Shown piece after piece: positions 52,404 through 62,665 of a stretch of 64,000 bases of DNA. This DNA is from CALCKU01 sp964654665 (GTDB lineage: Bacteria; Pseudomonadota; Alphaproteobacteria; Caulobacterales; Maricaulaceae): positions 8,725-72,724 of the forward strand of contig CAZZKV010000012.1 in the NCBI GenBank assembly GCA_964654665.1. Reading direction: 5' to 3'. Every line of letters begins with the position of its first letter. Position 1 is the first letter of the stretch. The notes beneath the pieces are model-generated. The model was not told where the DNA came from. It made no database searches and saw only the letters and a program-made list of their open reading frames with translations. The position numbers and the translations under genes were made by a program.

Positions 52404-52955
52404 TTAGAGAAAAGCTTTACGGACACGCTCAATGAACCGTTTTAAAATTTCATCAGATGTATGATCCAATTTCATGGCCGCATAGCTATGGGCGGCTGCG
52501 AGAATAAGGCGCGCATCACTGCGGTCGCCATCATCCACCGTTAGGCGGTGATGAATGAAGTTTAAAATGTTTTCCTGAAAAGCGAGATAGAGCGGGCGAA
52601 CCTCTGGTCCGTAAGACACAGTCCAATTTAGATAAACTTTAATGAGGTCCTCATTCTCCGAAACAAGCTGAACATATGTGTTGGCCAGCAGTGTAATATG
52701 ATCTGCTGGGCTGAGAAGGTCCGATGGTAATTCTTTGAATAAATCATTAATTCGGCATTTAATGTGATTTAGCACCGCATTTGTTAGAGCGGTGCGTGTC
52801 GGAAAATATTTAAAAACTGTAGCCGTTGAAACCCCGGCGAGTTTTGCTACATCGCCATGTCCGGCACGTTCAACCCCTAATTTTGCATAGGCTTTCAAAG
52901 CCATTTTTAACAATTGATTTTGCCTGTCACTTGAACGCAGTCTCTTGCTACTCAT
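52404..52955 (-). CDS. TetR-family transcription regulator
   Basis: A 183-residue regulator. The N-terminal helix-turn-helix (LGVERAGHGDVAKLAGVSTATVFKYFPTRTAL) is typical TetR. The C-terminal ligand domain is not recognised. The ATG at 52955 has AGGGGAG upstream; a longer frame to 53012 is less likely. It probably controls the TonB receptor gene immediately downstream. Confidence 0.9.
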   Translation of the reverse strand: MSSKRLRSSDRQNQLLKMALKAYAKLGVERAGHGDVAKLAGVSTATVFKYFPTRTALTNAVLNHIKCRINDLFKELPSDLLSPADHITLLANTYVQLVSENEDLIKVYLNWTVSYGPEVRPLYLAFQENILNFIHHRLTVDDGDRSDARLILAAAHSYAAMKLDHTSDEILKRFIERVRKAFL

Positions 52956-53072
52956 CCAGCCACTCCCCTGTTGATAAAACCTATGGTTGGATTTGTTTGC
53001 GGTAAAACGCAAGATATGACTAAGTCTTTTTTAGGGTTTCGTTGGGTGTATATCCGATAGACGTTTATGATT

Positions 53073-56000
53073 TTATTTAGTTTGTGAAATGATATTGAGA
53101 TCGCGCTGTGGAAAAGGAATCGTTATTCCTGCCGCTTCTAAGGCTTTATTTACATCGGTATAAATCACATGTGTTACGGGCCAGCGGTCTTCGAAATTAC
53201 GCAAGAAAAACCGTAATTGAAAGTCAAGCGAGCTGTCGCCGAAATTTGTCAATAAAACGGATGGTGCTGGCGTATCCAGGACTTTGGGATTGTCTTTCAA
53301 GACCGCTAACATAAGATCGCGGGCTTGGTCTGTATCAGACCCATAGGCGATCCCAACTGTGATAATCAACCGCGTTGTTGAATTGGATAATGTCCAATTG
53401 GTCACGCGTCCTGTAATTAATTCTTTATTGGGTATTAAAATTTCCCGGTTATCCAGATCAGACAGTGTCGTCGCTCGAATTTGGATCCGGCTAACGGTTC
53501 CGCTTTGATCCCCTATGGTAATGTAATCGCCAACACGCACGGGGCGTTCGAATAATATGATAAGGCCGGAAATAAAATTCGCGATAATTTCCTGAAGGCC
53601 AAAACCGATACCCACACCCAGAGCGGCCACAATCCATTGCAATTGTGCCCATTGTGTTCCGAGTCTGTCAAAGGCGATGAGAATGCCGATAACAATGATG
53701 GCATATCCTAATACAGTTTTGATAGCATATCGTGTTCCAGCTTCTAATTGGGTGCGGTTCAAGATAAAAATTTCCAAGAAACTGGGGAGGTTTTTGGCGG
53801 CTATAATCGAGAAAATCAAAATAAAAACAGATTGAAACAGGCCCCAAAGCGTATAGTTTCCGATCTCAATCCGGTCAAAAACACCCAGAGCCGGTAATAA
53901 CTCTCGCCATACGAGCCACATTAAGGCAACAAATCCAAGTGTTACGATTATGAAGAGCAGTTGAGAGGTTTGTCGGCTCATCATTTCGACATCGATTTCA
54001 TCGTAATTAATTTGCGGCGGTGTAACCGTCTCCACATCTCCGCGGTCTTCGGCGTCTTGTTTGTCTTTACGCAATTGTATGGCTTTCTCGCGGCGTTCAA
54101 TGGCCTGTTTTAACGAGACTTTACGTTGCGCAAGTTGCACGGAACGGCGGACAACACCATAGACGACATAAGCTCCAACAACTAATTGTCCCGAGAAGAA
54201 AATCTTGGACATTACTTCTGTTGCCGTGGCTAAATACCCGGCGGCCGCAGCAATGGCCGCGGCAAGCGGGATGCTGATAATGATCGTTGTGATGCCGCGG
54301 TGACGGCGCTGAATAAAACTATTGGCCGGCAAGATTTTTGCGTAATTTTTTCTGTTTCGCCATATTAATCGGAATATAAATAAGGCGACCAAAAATGATG
54401 TCGTTATAAAGGCTAAAAGCCCCATGCCGCCGCTAATATCGGGATCGCGCGTATCAATACTCAGGAGTATAATCGCGATTGACAAGCCGGTGAGCGGAAC
54501 AAACCAAATCAGTTCCCGGTTGAGGGCCCGCCGGAAGCCTTCTGGTAATTTCAAGTGTTTATCAAACAGAGATTGGTCGCGATCCCATTCGCGCAAAGTC
54601 AGAAAAAATAACATATAAAATGATAGATATAAACATACGGCAGTTAAGCCTCTAACAAATGGGTTAGGGCTGCCGGAAAACCCTAAAATACTGGCAATAG
54701 TTAAAAAGATAAGCGGAATGGGTAGTGCCCGTATAATACAGGCTAAAACAACACTGGGGGTTATCCAATAGCTATCCTTTTGCACGCGGCCTACATGGGC
54801 TGCCTGTCCTTGAATGAAGTGTAAAATTCGGGGTCGCAGGGCCGATGTAACGCCCACAATCAAGACCAGAAAAAGGGTGATGAAGATGTTTTGTGATAAT
54901 CCGGTTTGAAAACTTGTTAAAGCTGCATTTAAATTTATCTGATTTAGTGTTTTTTGAAACCCTTTTATAACCGAGAGCGGCCACTGCATCGATATAGCAT
55001 CTATACTGGGTAGCCATAGAAGATTTTCATTCAGCGTATCCGTTAAGGTTTGTGTTTGAGTGAAGACATCAAATTGTAACGCTTGCAATTTGGTGGCTTT
55101 GTCAACCTGATCCTGTGCGGCCTCTGATAATCGAGATAGTAACATACGCCGTGTTTCATAGAGTTGTTGCAAGGCTGCGATATCCAATTCAGTTAGGGTC
55201 GCGGTATCTGGATTTTCAGCTTTCCAATCTTCAAATGCCGTGACGATATCAATGGAATCAATAGGTAAATTACGTAATTGATCTTGACGTAATAGCCGGT
55301 TTTGAATTGCGCTATTGATGGTTTGCCGGGTTGTCGATAAGGCGGCTTTGATGGCCAGAACAGAAGGCGTTTTTTCGCGAAGCCGCCGTAATGTTGCACT
55401 GGATTCGCGGTTTAAATTTCCAAGGTCGATAAGTTGTTGGGCGATGTTTTGACCATCTTCGATTGCGGCTTGTTGCCGGCGTGTAGTCGCTTCCAATCGG
55501 GGGTATTTTGTTGTCGTAGATGCAATACCCACAAGCTGCTGAGTTAAAGTTAAATTTTCTGTGGCATAATTTTGAACCAAAGGATGGGCGGTTTCCAATA
55601 TATCGCGCGTATTTTGGCTGCTCGCCTCAAGGGTTTGTGCTTCCAGCATGCGTCGAAGACCTGTTTTAGCTTGCAATGTTTCAACATTGGCTGTCAGGCG
55701 GCGAGATTTAAGTTCGGCTATATCTCGCCGCAATGTCAAGATTTGTTGACGGCTGGACAGACCCGCCCGTTCTTTTTCAAGGGCAAATATATGGGTTTCG
55801 TGAAAATATTTTTGCGTCAATAGCGATGTGCGCGCCGCATCTTGCGCTGGGTCTAGATTAGTCTCGGCTGATTGCGTTATTTGTTCTGTGAGAACCGCCA
55901 AGGTTTCGCGATCATCTTGCAAAGCCGCATTAATATCAACGGGTCGCGTTACAGCGGATTGTAATTCGGCATTATAACGGTCAATTTCAGTGCGCAGGTT

Positions 56001-56432
56001 ATTTAACTGTCCTTCTTTGGCGAAAAGTTCTTGCTGGATTTTCAACAAGGTTTCATCCGTCATAATCGTGCCCCCGTCATCATCTGATCCGGGTAAGGGG
56101 GTTTGTCGCAAAACATCCAGTTCTTGATTTAATACAGATAGGCGCTGCGTGACCGTTTCAACACTATCAATATAGCGCTGCGCGGATTCGATATTCTTCT
56201 GAGCACCTTCAAGTGCCGTTTGCGCTGTATTCAGGGCATCAATCGCTATTGTTTTCGTATCGTCATCCAACGCCGTATTGGGTTCTATGGCTGTTTTTTT
56301 AGCGCTAATATCCGCCAAACTAATGTCAGGTTTGATAATATTTGTGTCATTGATCGATTGAGCGACTATAGGTGATGATAAAAAAACCATCATCATTAAC
56401 AGAGTTAATAATCGTATATATAAATGACCCAT
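53073..56432 (-). CDS. Large MscS-family mechanosensitive channel (MscK/MscM-like)
   Basis: An 1119-residue inner-membrane channel. A signal peptide (MGHLYIRLLTLLMMM ... VAQS) leads a long periplasmic coiled-coil region (about residues 25-475). About ten membrane helices follow, and a C-terminal MscS domain with GVGIGFGLQEIIANFISGLI, FERPVRVGDYI and REILIPNKELI. This build matches MscK/KefA and YjeP (MscM). It opens on osmotic down-shock. The ATG at 56432 gives a proper signal peptide and is chosen over 56504. Confidence 0.92.
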   Translation of the reverse strand: MGHLYIRLLTLLMMMVFLSSPIVAQSINDTNIIKPDISLADISAKKTAIEPNTALDDDTKTIAIDALNTAQTALEGAQKNIESAQRYIDSVETVTQRLSVLNQELDVLRQTPLPGSDDDGGTIMTDETLLKIQQELFAKEGQLNNLRTEIDRYNAELQSAVTRPVDINAALQDDRETLAVLTEQITQSAETNLDPAQDAARTSLLTQKYFHETHIFALEKERAGLSSRQQILTLRRDIAELKSRRLTANVETLQAKTGLRRMLEAQTLEASSQNTRDILETAHPLVQNYATENLTLTQQLVGIASTTTKYPRLEATTRRQQAAIEDGQNIAQQLIDLGNLNRESSATLRRLREKTPSVLAIKAALSTTRQTINSAIQNRLLRQDQLRNLPIDSIDIVTAFEDWKAENPDTATLTELDIAALQQLYETRRMLLSRLSEAAQDQVDKATKLQALQFDVFTQTQTLTDTLNENLLWLPSIDAISMQWPLSVIKGFQKTLNQINLNAALTSFQTGLSQNIFITLFLVLIVGVTSALRPRILHFIQGQAAHVGRVQKDSYWITPSVVLACIIRALPIPLIFLTIASILGFSGSPNPFVRGLTAVCLYLSFYMLFFLTLREWDRDQSLFDKHLKLPEGFRRALNRELIWFVPLTGLSIAIILLSIDTRDPDISGGMGLLAFITTSFLVALFIFRLIWRNRKNYAKILPANSFIQRRHRGITTIIISIPLAAAIAAAAGYLATATEVMSKIFFSGQLVVGAYVVYGVVRRSVQLAQRKVSLKQAIERREKAIQLRKDKQDAEDRGDVETVTPPQINYDEIDVEMMSRQTSQLLFIIVTLGFVALMWLVWRELLPALGVFDRIEIGNYTLWGLFQSVFILIFSIIAAKNLPSFLEIFILNRTQLEAGTRYAIKTVLGYAIIVIGILIAFDRLGTQWAQLQWIVAALGVGIGFGLQEIIANFISGLIILFERPVRVGDYITIGDQSGTVSRIQIRATTLSDLDNREILIPNKELITGRVTNWTLSNSTTRLIITVGIAYGSDTDQARDLMLAVLKDNPKVLDTPAPSVLLTNFGDSSLDFQLRFFLRNFEDRWPVTHVIYTDVNKALEAAGITIPFPQRDLNIISQTK

Positions 56433-56543
56433 AAGCGTATTATAAGGCTCTAATGCGGTGGGGCAATATAGCAAGGTATATTGTGGATAAACGACCATTT
56501 CCAACTTGCTTTTTTTAATATGTTGCTGTTAGGGAACGCCCTT

Positions 56544-57098
56544 ATGGATATTCAACGTTTTGATATTGCTGGACCTATTCTTATTAAACCATCGGTTTTT
56601 GAAGATGAACGGGGTTTCTTCATGGAAACGTTTAATGCTCAAGCCTTTGAAGAGATAACAGGGGTTTGCGATCCCTTTGTGCAAGACAACCATTCGTTTT
56701 CGCGTGCTCCCGGAACGGTACGAGGCCTTCATTATCAAGCTCCGCCTTATGATCAAGGAAAGCTTGTGCGATGTACTCGCGGCGGTGTTATTGATGCGAT
56801 TGTTGATATTCGCAGCAACTCGCCAACTTACGGACAATCAATACGGGCTTATCTTTCAGGGAAAAACAAGCATCAACTATGGGTGCCGCCCGGGTTTTTA
56901 CATGGGTTTTGCACAATCGAGGCCGATACGGAATTCCTTTATAAGGTGACGCAATTTTATCATAAAGCATCAGAGGGCGGTGTGCTGTGGAATGATCCGG
57001 ATTTAAATATTGATTGGGGCCTACGCGATCTTCCACCGCAATTATCGGGCAAAGATAAAGAGGCACCTATGTTCGCAGATTTCACCACACCGTTCTAG
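56544..57098 (+). CDS. rfbC: dTDP-4-dehydrorhamnose 3,5-epimerase
   Basis: Third enzyme of dTDP-L-rhamnose synthesis. The 184 residues include VFEDERGFFMETFN, the HNHSF-like DNHSFSRAPGTVRGLHYQAPP with catalytic His, GKLVRCTRGGVIDAIVDIR and EFLYKVTQFYHKASEGGVLWNDP with catalytic Tyr. The ATG at 56544 (MDIQRFDIAGP) is the natural start. First gene of rfbCBD; rfbB starts nine bases after its stop. Confidence 0.96.
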   Translation: MDIQRFDIAGPILIKPSVFEDERGFFMETFNAQAFEEITGVCDPFVQDNHSFSRAPGTVRGLHYQAPPYDQGKLVRCTRGGVIDAIVDIRSNSPTYGQSIRAYLSGKNKHQLWVPPGFLHGFCTIEADTEFLYKVTQFYHKASEGGVLWNDPDLNIDWGLRDLPPQLSGKDKEAPMFADFTTPF

Positions 57099-57107
57099 AG
57101 GGTAATT

Positions 57108-58169
57108 ATGACGCTTTTTGTAACCGGCGGCGCGGGATTTATTGGATCGGCCGTTATTCGCCAAGCTATAGAAGAGGGCCGCAAAGTCGTAAATATTGAT
57201 TGCTTAACCTATGCGGCTAATCTTGAAAATCTGACCAGTCTATCGGCGAGTCCTCTTTATAAATTCGAAGCCGTTAACATTAATGATATGGTGGCTGTCA
57301 CGGAGTTGTTTAAGACATATAAACCAGAGGCTATTATGCATTTGGCGGCAGAATCCCATGTTGATCGGTCCATTGATGGCCCGACCGCTTTTATTGAAAC
57401 CAATATTATCGGTACCTTTAATTTATTGGCAGCGTCTAAGTTGCATTGGGAAACATTAACAGGGGACGCCAAAAACAGCTTTCGCTTTCACCATGTCTCG
57501 ACTGATGAAGTTTATGGTGATTTATCGGAAACTGACCCGGCCTTTACCGAAACAACAGCCTATGACCCCAGTTCGCCTTACTCGGCGTCTAAAGCGGCTA
57601 GCGACCATTTGGTTCGGGCCTGGCATAGGACATATAAATTACCGATAGTGATTACCAATTGTTCGAATAATTACGGCCCCTATCAATTTCCTGAAAAACT
57701 TATTCCCGTTGTGATTTTGAAATGTCTCAATGGCGAGGCTATTCCGGTTTATGGTAAAGGTGATAATATTCGGGATTGGCTCTATGTCGATGATCATGCC
57801 GATGCCTTATTAACAGTATTGGATAAGGGCGCGCTTGGGCAAACCTATAATATTGGGGGTAATAATGAACGCCGTAATATAGATTTGGTCCGTACAATTT
57901 GCCGGATTATGGATGATATTGCTCCGCGCAGCGACAAGGCTGATCATGACAGCATGATCACCTTTGTGACGGATCGCCCGGGACATGATCGCCGCTATGC
58001 GATTAATGCGACCAAGATAAAGCAGGAACTTGGATGGGAACCATCGGTGAGTTTTGACGAAGGGTTCGAAACAACAGTGCGTTGGTATATTGACAATCGA
58101 GCTTGGTGGGAGCCGCTGTTATCACGTGATAAAGTAGGCTCGCGTATTGGATTAAATCCCGCGAGTTAA
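57108..58169 (+). CDS. rfbB: dTDP-glucose 4,6-dehydratase
   Basis: Second enzyme of dTDP-L-rhamnose synthesis. The 353 residues show the NAD site VTGGAGFIGSAV, HLAAESHVDRSIDGP, STDEVYGDL (catalytic Asp-Glu), YSASKAASDHLVRAW (Tyr-Lys) and NCSNNYGPYQFPEKLIP, which are diagnostic. Ribosome site GAGGG precedes the ATG. It is five bases from rfbD. Confidence 0.97.
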   Translation: MTLFVTGGAGFIGSAVIRQAIEEGRKVVNIDCLTYAANLENLTSLSASPLYKFEAVNINDMVAVTELFKTYKPEAIMHLAAESHVDRSIDGPTAFIETNIIGTFNLLAASKLHWETLTGDAKNSFRFHHVSTDEVYGDLSETDPAFTETTAYDPSSPYSASKAASDHLVRAWHRTYKLPIVITNCSNNYGPYQFPEKLIPVVILKCLNGEAIPVYGKGDNIRDWLYVDDHADALLTVLDKGALGQTYNIGGNNERRNIDLVRTICRIMDDIAPRSDKADHDSMITFVTDRPGHDRRYAINATKIKQELGWEPSVSFDEGFETTVRWYIDNRAWWEPLLSRDKVGSRIGLNPAS

Positions 58170-58174
58170 GCGCC

Positions 58175-59026
58175 ATGACGATACTTATTTTTGGTAAAAA
58201 TGGACAGCTTGCCCGCGCACTTATCCGGTCATGCAAAGCCTCAGGGCTTACGTGTTCTGCCATTGGATCAACAGAGTGTGACCTTGCTGTGGATCCGGAA
58301 GCGGCGGCTCAGTTTATTCATGATACAACATGTAAGGCTGTTATTAACGCTAGCGCTTTTACCGCGGTTGACGCTGCTGAAACCAATCGGGACGATTCTC
58401 ATGCTTTAAACAACAAAGCGCCGGGCGTTATGGCGATGGTTTGTGCGGAAAAAAATATTCCATTTATCCATATATCGACAGATTATGTCTTTAGCGGGAA
58501 CAGTCAGAGACCGTATAGACCGCAGGATAAGATCAATCCTGTGAATGCTTACGGGGCCAGCAAAGCAGCGGGTGAACGCGCTGTTATGACGGCTGGGGGC
58601 CGCGCAGCGATTATACGTACATCTTGGGTTTATGATGGAATCGGGAAAAACTTTCTGACAACTATGATGCGTCTGGGCGCACAGCACGATACATTAAAAG
58701 TTGTCAGTGATCAGATAGGCCGCCCGACCTATGCTGGTCATCTGGCAGAAGCGTGTTTACGCATATTGGATAATCCGTCTGGAAAACCGAAAATCTATCA
58801 TGTTTCAGATACAGGCGCGCCGATAAGTTGGGCTGATTTTGCCCGCGCAATTTTCAGTGCATCGGCTTTGTCTTGCGAGGTTAAGGATATTCCAACCGCC
58901 GATTATCCGATGCCGGCTAAACGGCCAGCTAATTCGGTCATGGATGTATCGGATTTTGAACGTGATTTTGGATATCCATTGGCGGATTGGCAAACAGGCC
59001 TTGCGCTCGCATTATCCGAAATATGA
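58175..59026 (+). CDS. rfbD: dTDP-4-dehydrorhamnose reductase
   Basis: Last enzyme of dTDP-L-rhamnose synthesis. The 283 residues start ILIFGKNGQLARAL, followed by FIHISTDYVFSG and NAYGASKAAGERAV (Tyr-Lys), then RTSWVYDGIGKNF. All are RmlD hallmarks. The thymidylyltransferase gene rfbA is not in the cluster and must lie elsewhere. Confidence 0.96.
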   Translation: MTILIFGKNGQLARALIRSCKASGLTCSAIGSTECDLAVDPEAAAQFIHDTTCKAVINASAFTAVDAAETNRDDSHALNNKAPGVMAMVCAEKNIPFIHISTDYVFSGNSQRPYRPQDKINPVNAYGASKAAGERAVMTAGGRAAIIRTSWVYDGIGKNFLTTMMRLGAQHDTLKVVSDQIGRPTYAGHLAEACLRILDNPSGKPKIYHVSDTGAPISWADFARAIFSASALSCEVKDIPTADYPMPAKRPANSVMDVSDFERDFGYPLADWQTGLALALSEI

Positions 59027-59122
59027 GCGTGGACCGGGCTGTTTTGTGTCTTTAAACGACATAAATCGGGATGGATGACAGTTTAGGCTTTCCTTTTTGA
59101 CACCGCCCCTTATTTACCGGCT

Positions 59123-60940
59123 ATGGCTATTGCCCCTTTATTAACACTAGATGATATTCACCTGACATTTGGCAGTACCCCCTTGCTTGAAGGGGCGTCA
59201 TTAATGGTGATGCCGCGTGACCGGCTCTGCCTTGTCGGGCGCAATGGATCGGGTAAATCAACATTGCTCAAAGTCGCCGCTGGAAATATCGAGCCGGATA
59301 AGGGTGTACGGTTTTTAAAACCGGGAACAACCGTTCGTTATTTACCACAAGAACCGGATTTAACGGCTTTTACAACGATTGGTGAGTATGTGCGCGCCGG
59401 TTTTGAAGGGGCAGATCAGGATTACCGTGTTCCCTATCTTTTGGACGCTTTAGGCCTTGATTCTGAAAGTTCCACTCTCAATTTATCAGGAGGGGAAGGC
59501 CGCCGCGCTGCACTGGCGCGGACATTGGCGCCAGAACCGGATATTTTAATGCTGGATGAGCCAACTAATCATCTGGATTTACCGATTATTGAATGGCTTG
59601 AAGGTGAACTTGCGAGCTTGAAAACGGCTCTTGTTTTGATTTCCCATGATCGGAGATTTTTGGAAACATTGTCCCGAAAAACCGTGTGGATCGATCGAGG
59701 GGTAACGCAGAACCTTGATAAAAACTTTGCTTATTTTGAAGATTGGAGAGATGAGTTTTTCGCGCAGGAAGATTTGGAACGCCATAAACTCAACCGCAAA
59801 ATTCACCGCGAACAACACTGGGTTGTTCATGGTGTTTCGGGTCGCCGAAAACGCAATGTTCGCCGCTTGAAAGAATTGTCAGGATTACGCCAGCAAGTCA
59901 AAGATCAACGCGCTCAGACAGGGTCCATCAGTTTTACAACAGCGGAGGCTGGAAAATCGGGAAAACTGGTTGCCAAACTGTCTCATGTATCAAAATCTTT
60001 TGATGACCGTCCGATTATTAAAGATGTTTCGCTGCGTATTTCGCGTGGGGAACGGATTGGCATAATCGGTCCTAATGGTTCGGGTAAAACAACATTGCTG
60101 AAGTTGATTATGGGCCAGCTTGAGCCGGATACAGGTGATATTGAGCGCGGTGTTAATCTTAAGCCGCTGATTATTGACCAAAAGCGCGAAAGTTTGAACC
60201 CCGACTGGAGTCTGGCCGAAGCCATGACAGATGGGGGCGGGGATACGGTTATTGTGGATGATAAACCCGTTCATGTGATGCGGTATATGCAAGACTTTCT
60301 ATTTCTGCCAGAGCAAGCTCGAACGCCGCTTCATGCCTTGTCGGGCGGGGAGCGGGGGCGGCTGCAATTGGCACGCGGGCTGCGATTGCCGTCCAATCTT
60401 TTGGTGCTGGATGAACCGACGAATGATCTGGATATGGAAACTCTGGATCTGTTGCAAGAATTGGTAGCTGATTATCCGGGTACAGTTATTCTGGTTAGTC
60501 ATGATCGGGATTTCCTTAACCGGACTGTTACGCGTACACTGGCCTATGAAGGTGGTGCCCGTTGGCAAATTTATGCCGGGGGGTATGATGATATGGTGCT
60601 GCAACGCGGGGCGGGTGTGAAGGCCCGCAAAAAAACCGCGAAGATATCGGGTAACAAACCCAGTTCTCAAAATGATTCCCAGTCTGAACCTCAAAAAACA
60701 TCCCGTAATAAGCTGAGCTATAAACATAAACACAGACTTGAAAAATTGCCCGATGAAATGCAGGCCTGTGAAGCCGAAGTTGGAACATTAGAAGCGCTCA
60801 TGGCTGATCCTCATTTATATAGTACAAATCCGGATAAATTTTCCAAAACTGCTGCCGCTTTGACCGCTGCGAAAAACAAGCTTTCCGCCTTAGAAGATGA
60901 ATGGCTTGAACTTGAAATCCTCTCCGAGCAATCGGGCTGA
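59123..60940 (+). CDS. ABC-F family ATPase (Uup-like)
   Basis: A 605-residue soluble tandem ATPase. Walker A motifs are GRNGSGKST and GPNGSGKTT, signatures LSGGEGRR and LSGGERGR, and Walker B LMLDEPTNHLD and LVLDEPTNDLD. The C-terminal coiled-coil (from about residue 535, YKHKHRLEKLPDEMQ onward) is Uup-like. ABC-F proteins act at the ribosome; Uup has also been linked to transposon excision and DNA junctions. Confidence 0.93.
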   Translation: MAIAPLLTLDDIHLTFGSTPLLEGASLMVMPRDRLCLVGRNGSGKSTLLKVAAGNIEPDKGVRFLKPGTTVRYLPQEPDLTAFTTIGEYVRAGFEGADQDYRVPYLLDALGLDSESSTLNLSGGEGRRAALARTLAPEPDILMLDEPTNHLDLPIIEWLEGELASLKTALVLISHDRRFLETLSRKTVWIDRGVTQNLDKNFAYFEDWRDEFFAQEDLERHKLNRKIHREQHWVVHGVSGRRKRNVRRLKELSGLRQQVKDQRAQTGSISFTTAEAGKSGKLVAKLSHVSKSFDDRPIIKDVSLRISRGERIGIIGPNGSGKTTLLKLIMGQLEPDTGDIERGVNLKPLIIDQKRESLNPDWSLAEAMTDGGGDTVIVDDKPVHVMRYMQDFLFLPEQARTPLHALSGGERGRLQLARGLRLPSNLLVLDEPTNDLDMETLDLLQELVADYPGTVILVSHDRDFLNRTVTRTLAYEGGARWQIYAGGYDDMVLQRGAGVKARKKTAKISGNKPSSQNDSQSEPQKTSRNKLSYKHKHRLEKLPDEMQACEAEVGTLEALMADPHLYSTNPDKFSKTAAALTAAKNKLSALEDEWLELEILSEQSG

Positions 60941-60942
60941 GC

Positions 60943-61611
60943 CTATGGTTGTTCTATGCTTTTCGTGGCAGTAATTTTAACATCTATTGTAACCTGTGTG
61001 CTGACCCATTCATCCGTGCTCCATGCGCCTTGGCCCACGCCCCAGTCGCCGCGGTTGATTGTGATCATTCCCGCCATATCGGCGCGGTTACTATCTATGG
61101 TAAGCGTAAAGGGCAGATTCAGAGGTTTATCAACGCCGCGCAGTGATAGCTGGCCTTTGGCAATATAATCCTCGCCATCCTGTATAATCACATCGCTGAT
61201 AAAAACAGCCTCGGGAAATTTTTTGGTATAAAACCAATCTTTACCGGGCAGGGCGCCATTACGGTCACGATCGCCTGCATCGAATTGGGTCAAATCAATT
61301 TCGACGCGAACTCTGGCAGTTGATAGATTATCAGGATCAAAAACAATTGCCGCCGTAAAATCAGTAAATTCGCCTGTAAAGATATTGCCTGTCTGGCTTG
61401 CTGTGAATTTAATATGGCTTTCGGCGGCAACCATATCCCATTCTGTTGAAAATGACTTCTGAGGGAGGGTTGCTTTCGTTGGGATTGCGGACGGGGATGC
61501 TGCAGTCTTCGCACTCGTTTTTAAGCTTGTGTCCGACGATGAGGCCGGTGTGCAAGCTAATAATATTGAAGCTATAGCGGCTAGGGTGGCTTTATGGAAT
61601 AAAGAGCTCAT
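60943..61611 (-). CDS. YceI-family lipoprotein
   Basis: A 222-residue lipoprotein: the signal ends SILLACTP (lipidated Cys). The YceI lipocalin-like domain (about residues 55-215) shows WDMVAAESHIKFTASQTGN, FTDFTAAIVFDPDNL, the KDWFYTKKFPEAVF block and GQLSLRGVDKPLNLPF. It probably binds an isoprenoid such as ubiquinone in a beta-barrel pocket. The ATG at 61611 is the only start that gives a lipoprotein signal. Confidence 0.9.
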   Translation of the reverse strand: MSSLFHKATLAAIASILLACTPASSSDTSLKTSAKTAASPSAIPTKATLPQKSFSTEWDMVAAESHIKFTASQTGNIFTGEFTDFTAAIVFDPDNLSTARVRVEIDLTQFDAGDRDRNGALPGKDWFYTKKFPEAVFISDVIIQDGEDYIAKGQLSLRGVDKPLNLPFTLTIDSNRADMAGMITINRGDWGVGQGAWSTDEWVSTQVTIDVKITATKSIEQP

Positions 61612-61729
61612 AAGGTCTTTAATATAGGCTAGGCCCTGTTGAGAATGCAAATCGCATAAATGTGATATTTGCATCCAAACGCGAGTCTTGTGACGTCTAA
61701 AGAGTGTAACTATCGAAAGGAGAATGAAA

Positions 61730-62104
61730 ATGGATGACATATTAGTGCCAATTGTCATGTTCGGGTCTATACCCTTTATTGTTTGGGCTGTGAGCCATTA
61801 CCGGGCCAAGGCCCGTCAACATGCGGCTACTGTAATGCAAGCTGTAGTGACACAAGGCGAGACCCTGACACCGGATATTATCAAAGCGCTGGGGGCCCGT
61901 CCGGTTCGCCCGCATAGCGACCTGCGCATCGGTATTATCCTGATTGCGGTTGCGGCGGCGACGATTTTGTTTGGGGGTATAGTTCCCGAGGGCGAAGCGG
62001 GGCGCATTATGGGCGGCGTGGCGATGTTCCCTTTGCTGATCGGGATTGCCTATATCGGATTTTGGATATTCATCGGGCGCAAAGCCGCCTCCGATGATTT
62101 CTAG
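61730..62104 (+). CDS. DUF6249-like small membrane protein
   Basis: A 124-residue protein with an N-terminal helix (about residues 3-21), a soluble middle (AVVTQGETLTPDIIKALGAR) and two C-terminal helices (about 65-83 and 95-115). This is the DUF6249 pattern as I remember it. AAGGAG lies seven bases before the ATG at 61730. It is directly upstream of the ECF sigma factor and may belong to the same stress-response unit. The function is unknown. Confidence 0.75.
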   Translation: MDDILVPIVMFGSIPFIVWAVSHYRAKARQHAATVMQAVVTQGETLTPDIIKALGARPVRPHSDLRIGIILIAVAAATILFGGIVPEGEAGRIMGGVAMFPLLIGIAYIGFWIFIGRKAASDDF

Positions 62105-62155
62105 GCGTATTAGCCGGGCGGAATTGACATCGACAGTGCAGACGCTTTTACTCTT

Positions 62156-62665
62156 ATGGTTCGAACCCACCAAGGTGCGATACGGCGGTTTTTGAATCGA
62201 TTGACTCACAACAATGGGCAGAAAGGATATGTGGCAGCGGATGATTTGGCGCAAATAACCTTTATGCGGGCCTATGAAAAACGGCATCACATTAAAGATG
62301 ATGCAGCAATACGTAGCTGGCTTTTTAAAATTGCCTATCGCTGTTTTCTGGATGAATATAGAAAACAAAAACGGCGAGAGGATTTGTCCGTTTTGTCCCC
62401 GGATGATGATATGGTTGATATCCGCTATCAGGATAAACCCCGTAACAGGGCCACGGGTGTTTCGGTTGATATCGAGCGGGCCATGCAGAGCTTGGCACCG
62501 GAATGCCGTGCCGTGGTAATGCTGTGTCTGGCTTATGGCTTTTCGCATCGCGAGGCGGCTCATATTACGCATTTGCCGCTTGGGACGATAAAATCGCATT
62601 GCCGCCGTGGCAAAGCAGAGCTACGTCAATTTCTATCGGCTTATGAAACGGATAATTACGCATGA
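62156..62665 (+). CDS. ECF-type RNA polymerase sigma factor
   Basis: A 169-residue sigma factor. Region 2 includes YVAADDLAQITFMRAYEK and IRSWLFKIAYRCFLDEYRKQKRR. Region 4 includes LAPECRAVVMLCLAYGFSHREAAHITHLPLGTIKSHCRRGKAELR. The given ATG may not be the true start: the frame is open upstream to 62114, and DAFTLMVRTHQGAIRRF fits sigma region 2.1. That would require a rare start such as the ATT at 62123. It overlaps a membrane protein gene by four bases, which is probably its anti-sigma factor. Confidence 0.88.
   Translation: MVRTHQGAIRRFLNRLTHNNGQKGYVAADDLAQITFMRAYEKRHHIKDDAAIRSWLFKIAYRCFLDEYRKQKRREDLSVLSPDDDMVDIRYQDKPRNRATGVSVDIERAMQSLAPECRAVVMLCLAYGFSHREAAHITHLPLGTIKSHCRRGKAELRQFLSAYETDNYA

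Noticed and set aside
54772..55017. Shadow frames within the large MscS-type gene and other long genes
   Set aside because: They are antisense or out-of-frame readings of well-supported coding sequence, with no ribosome site or family motif.
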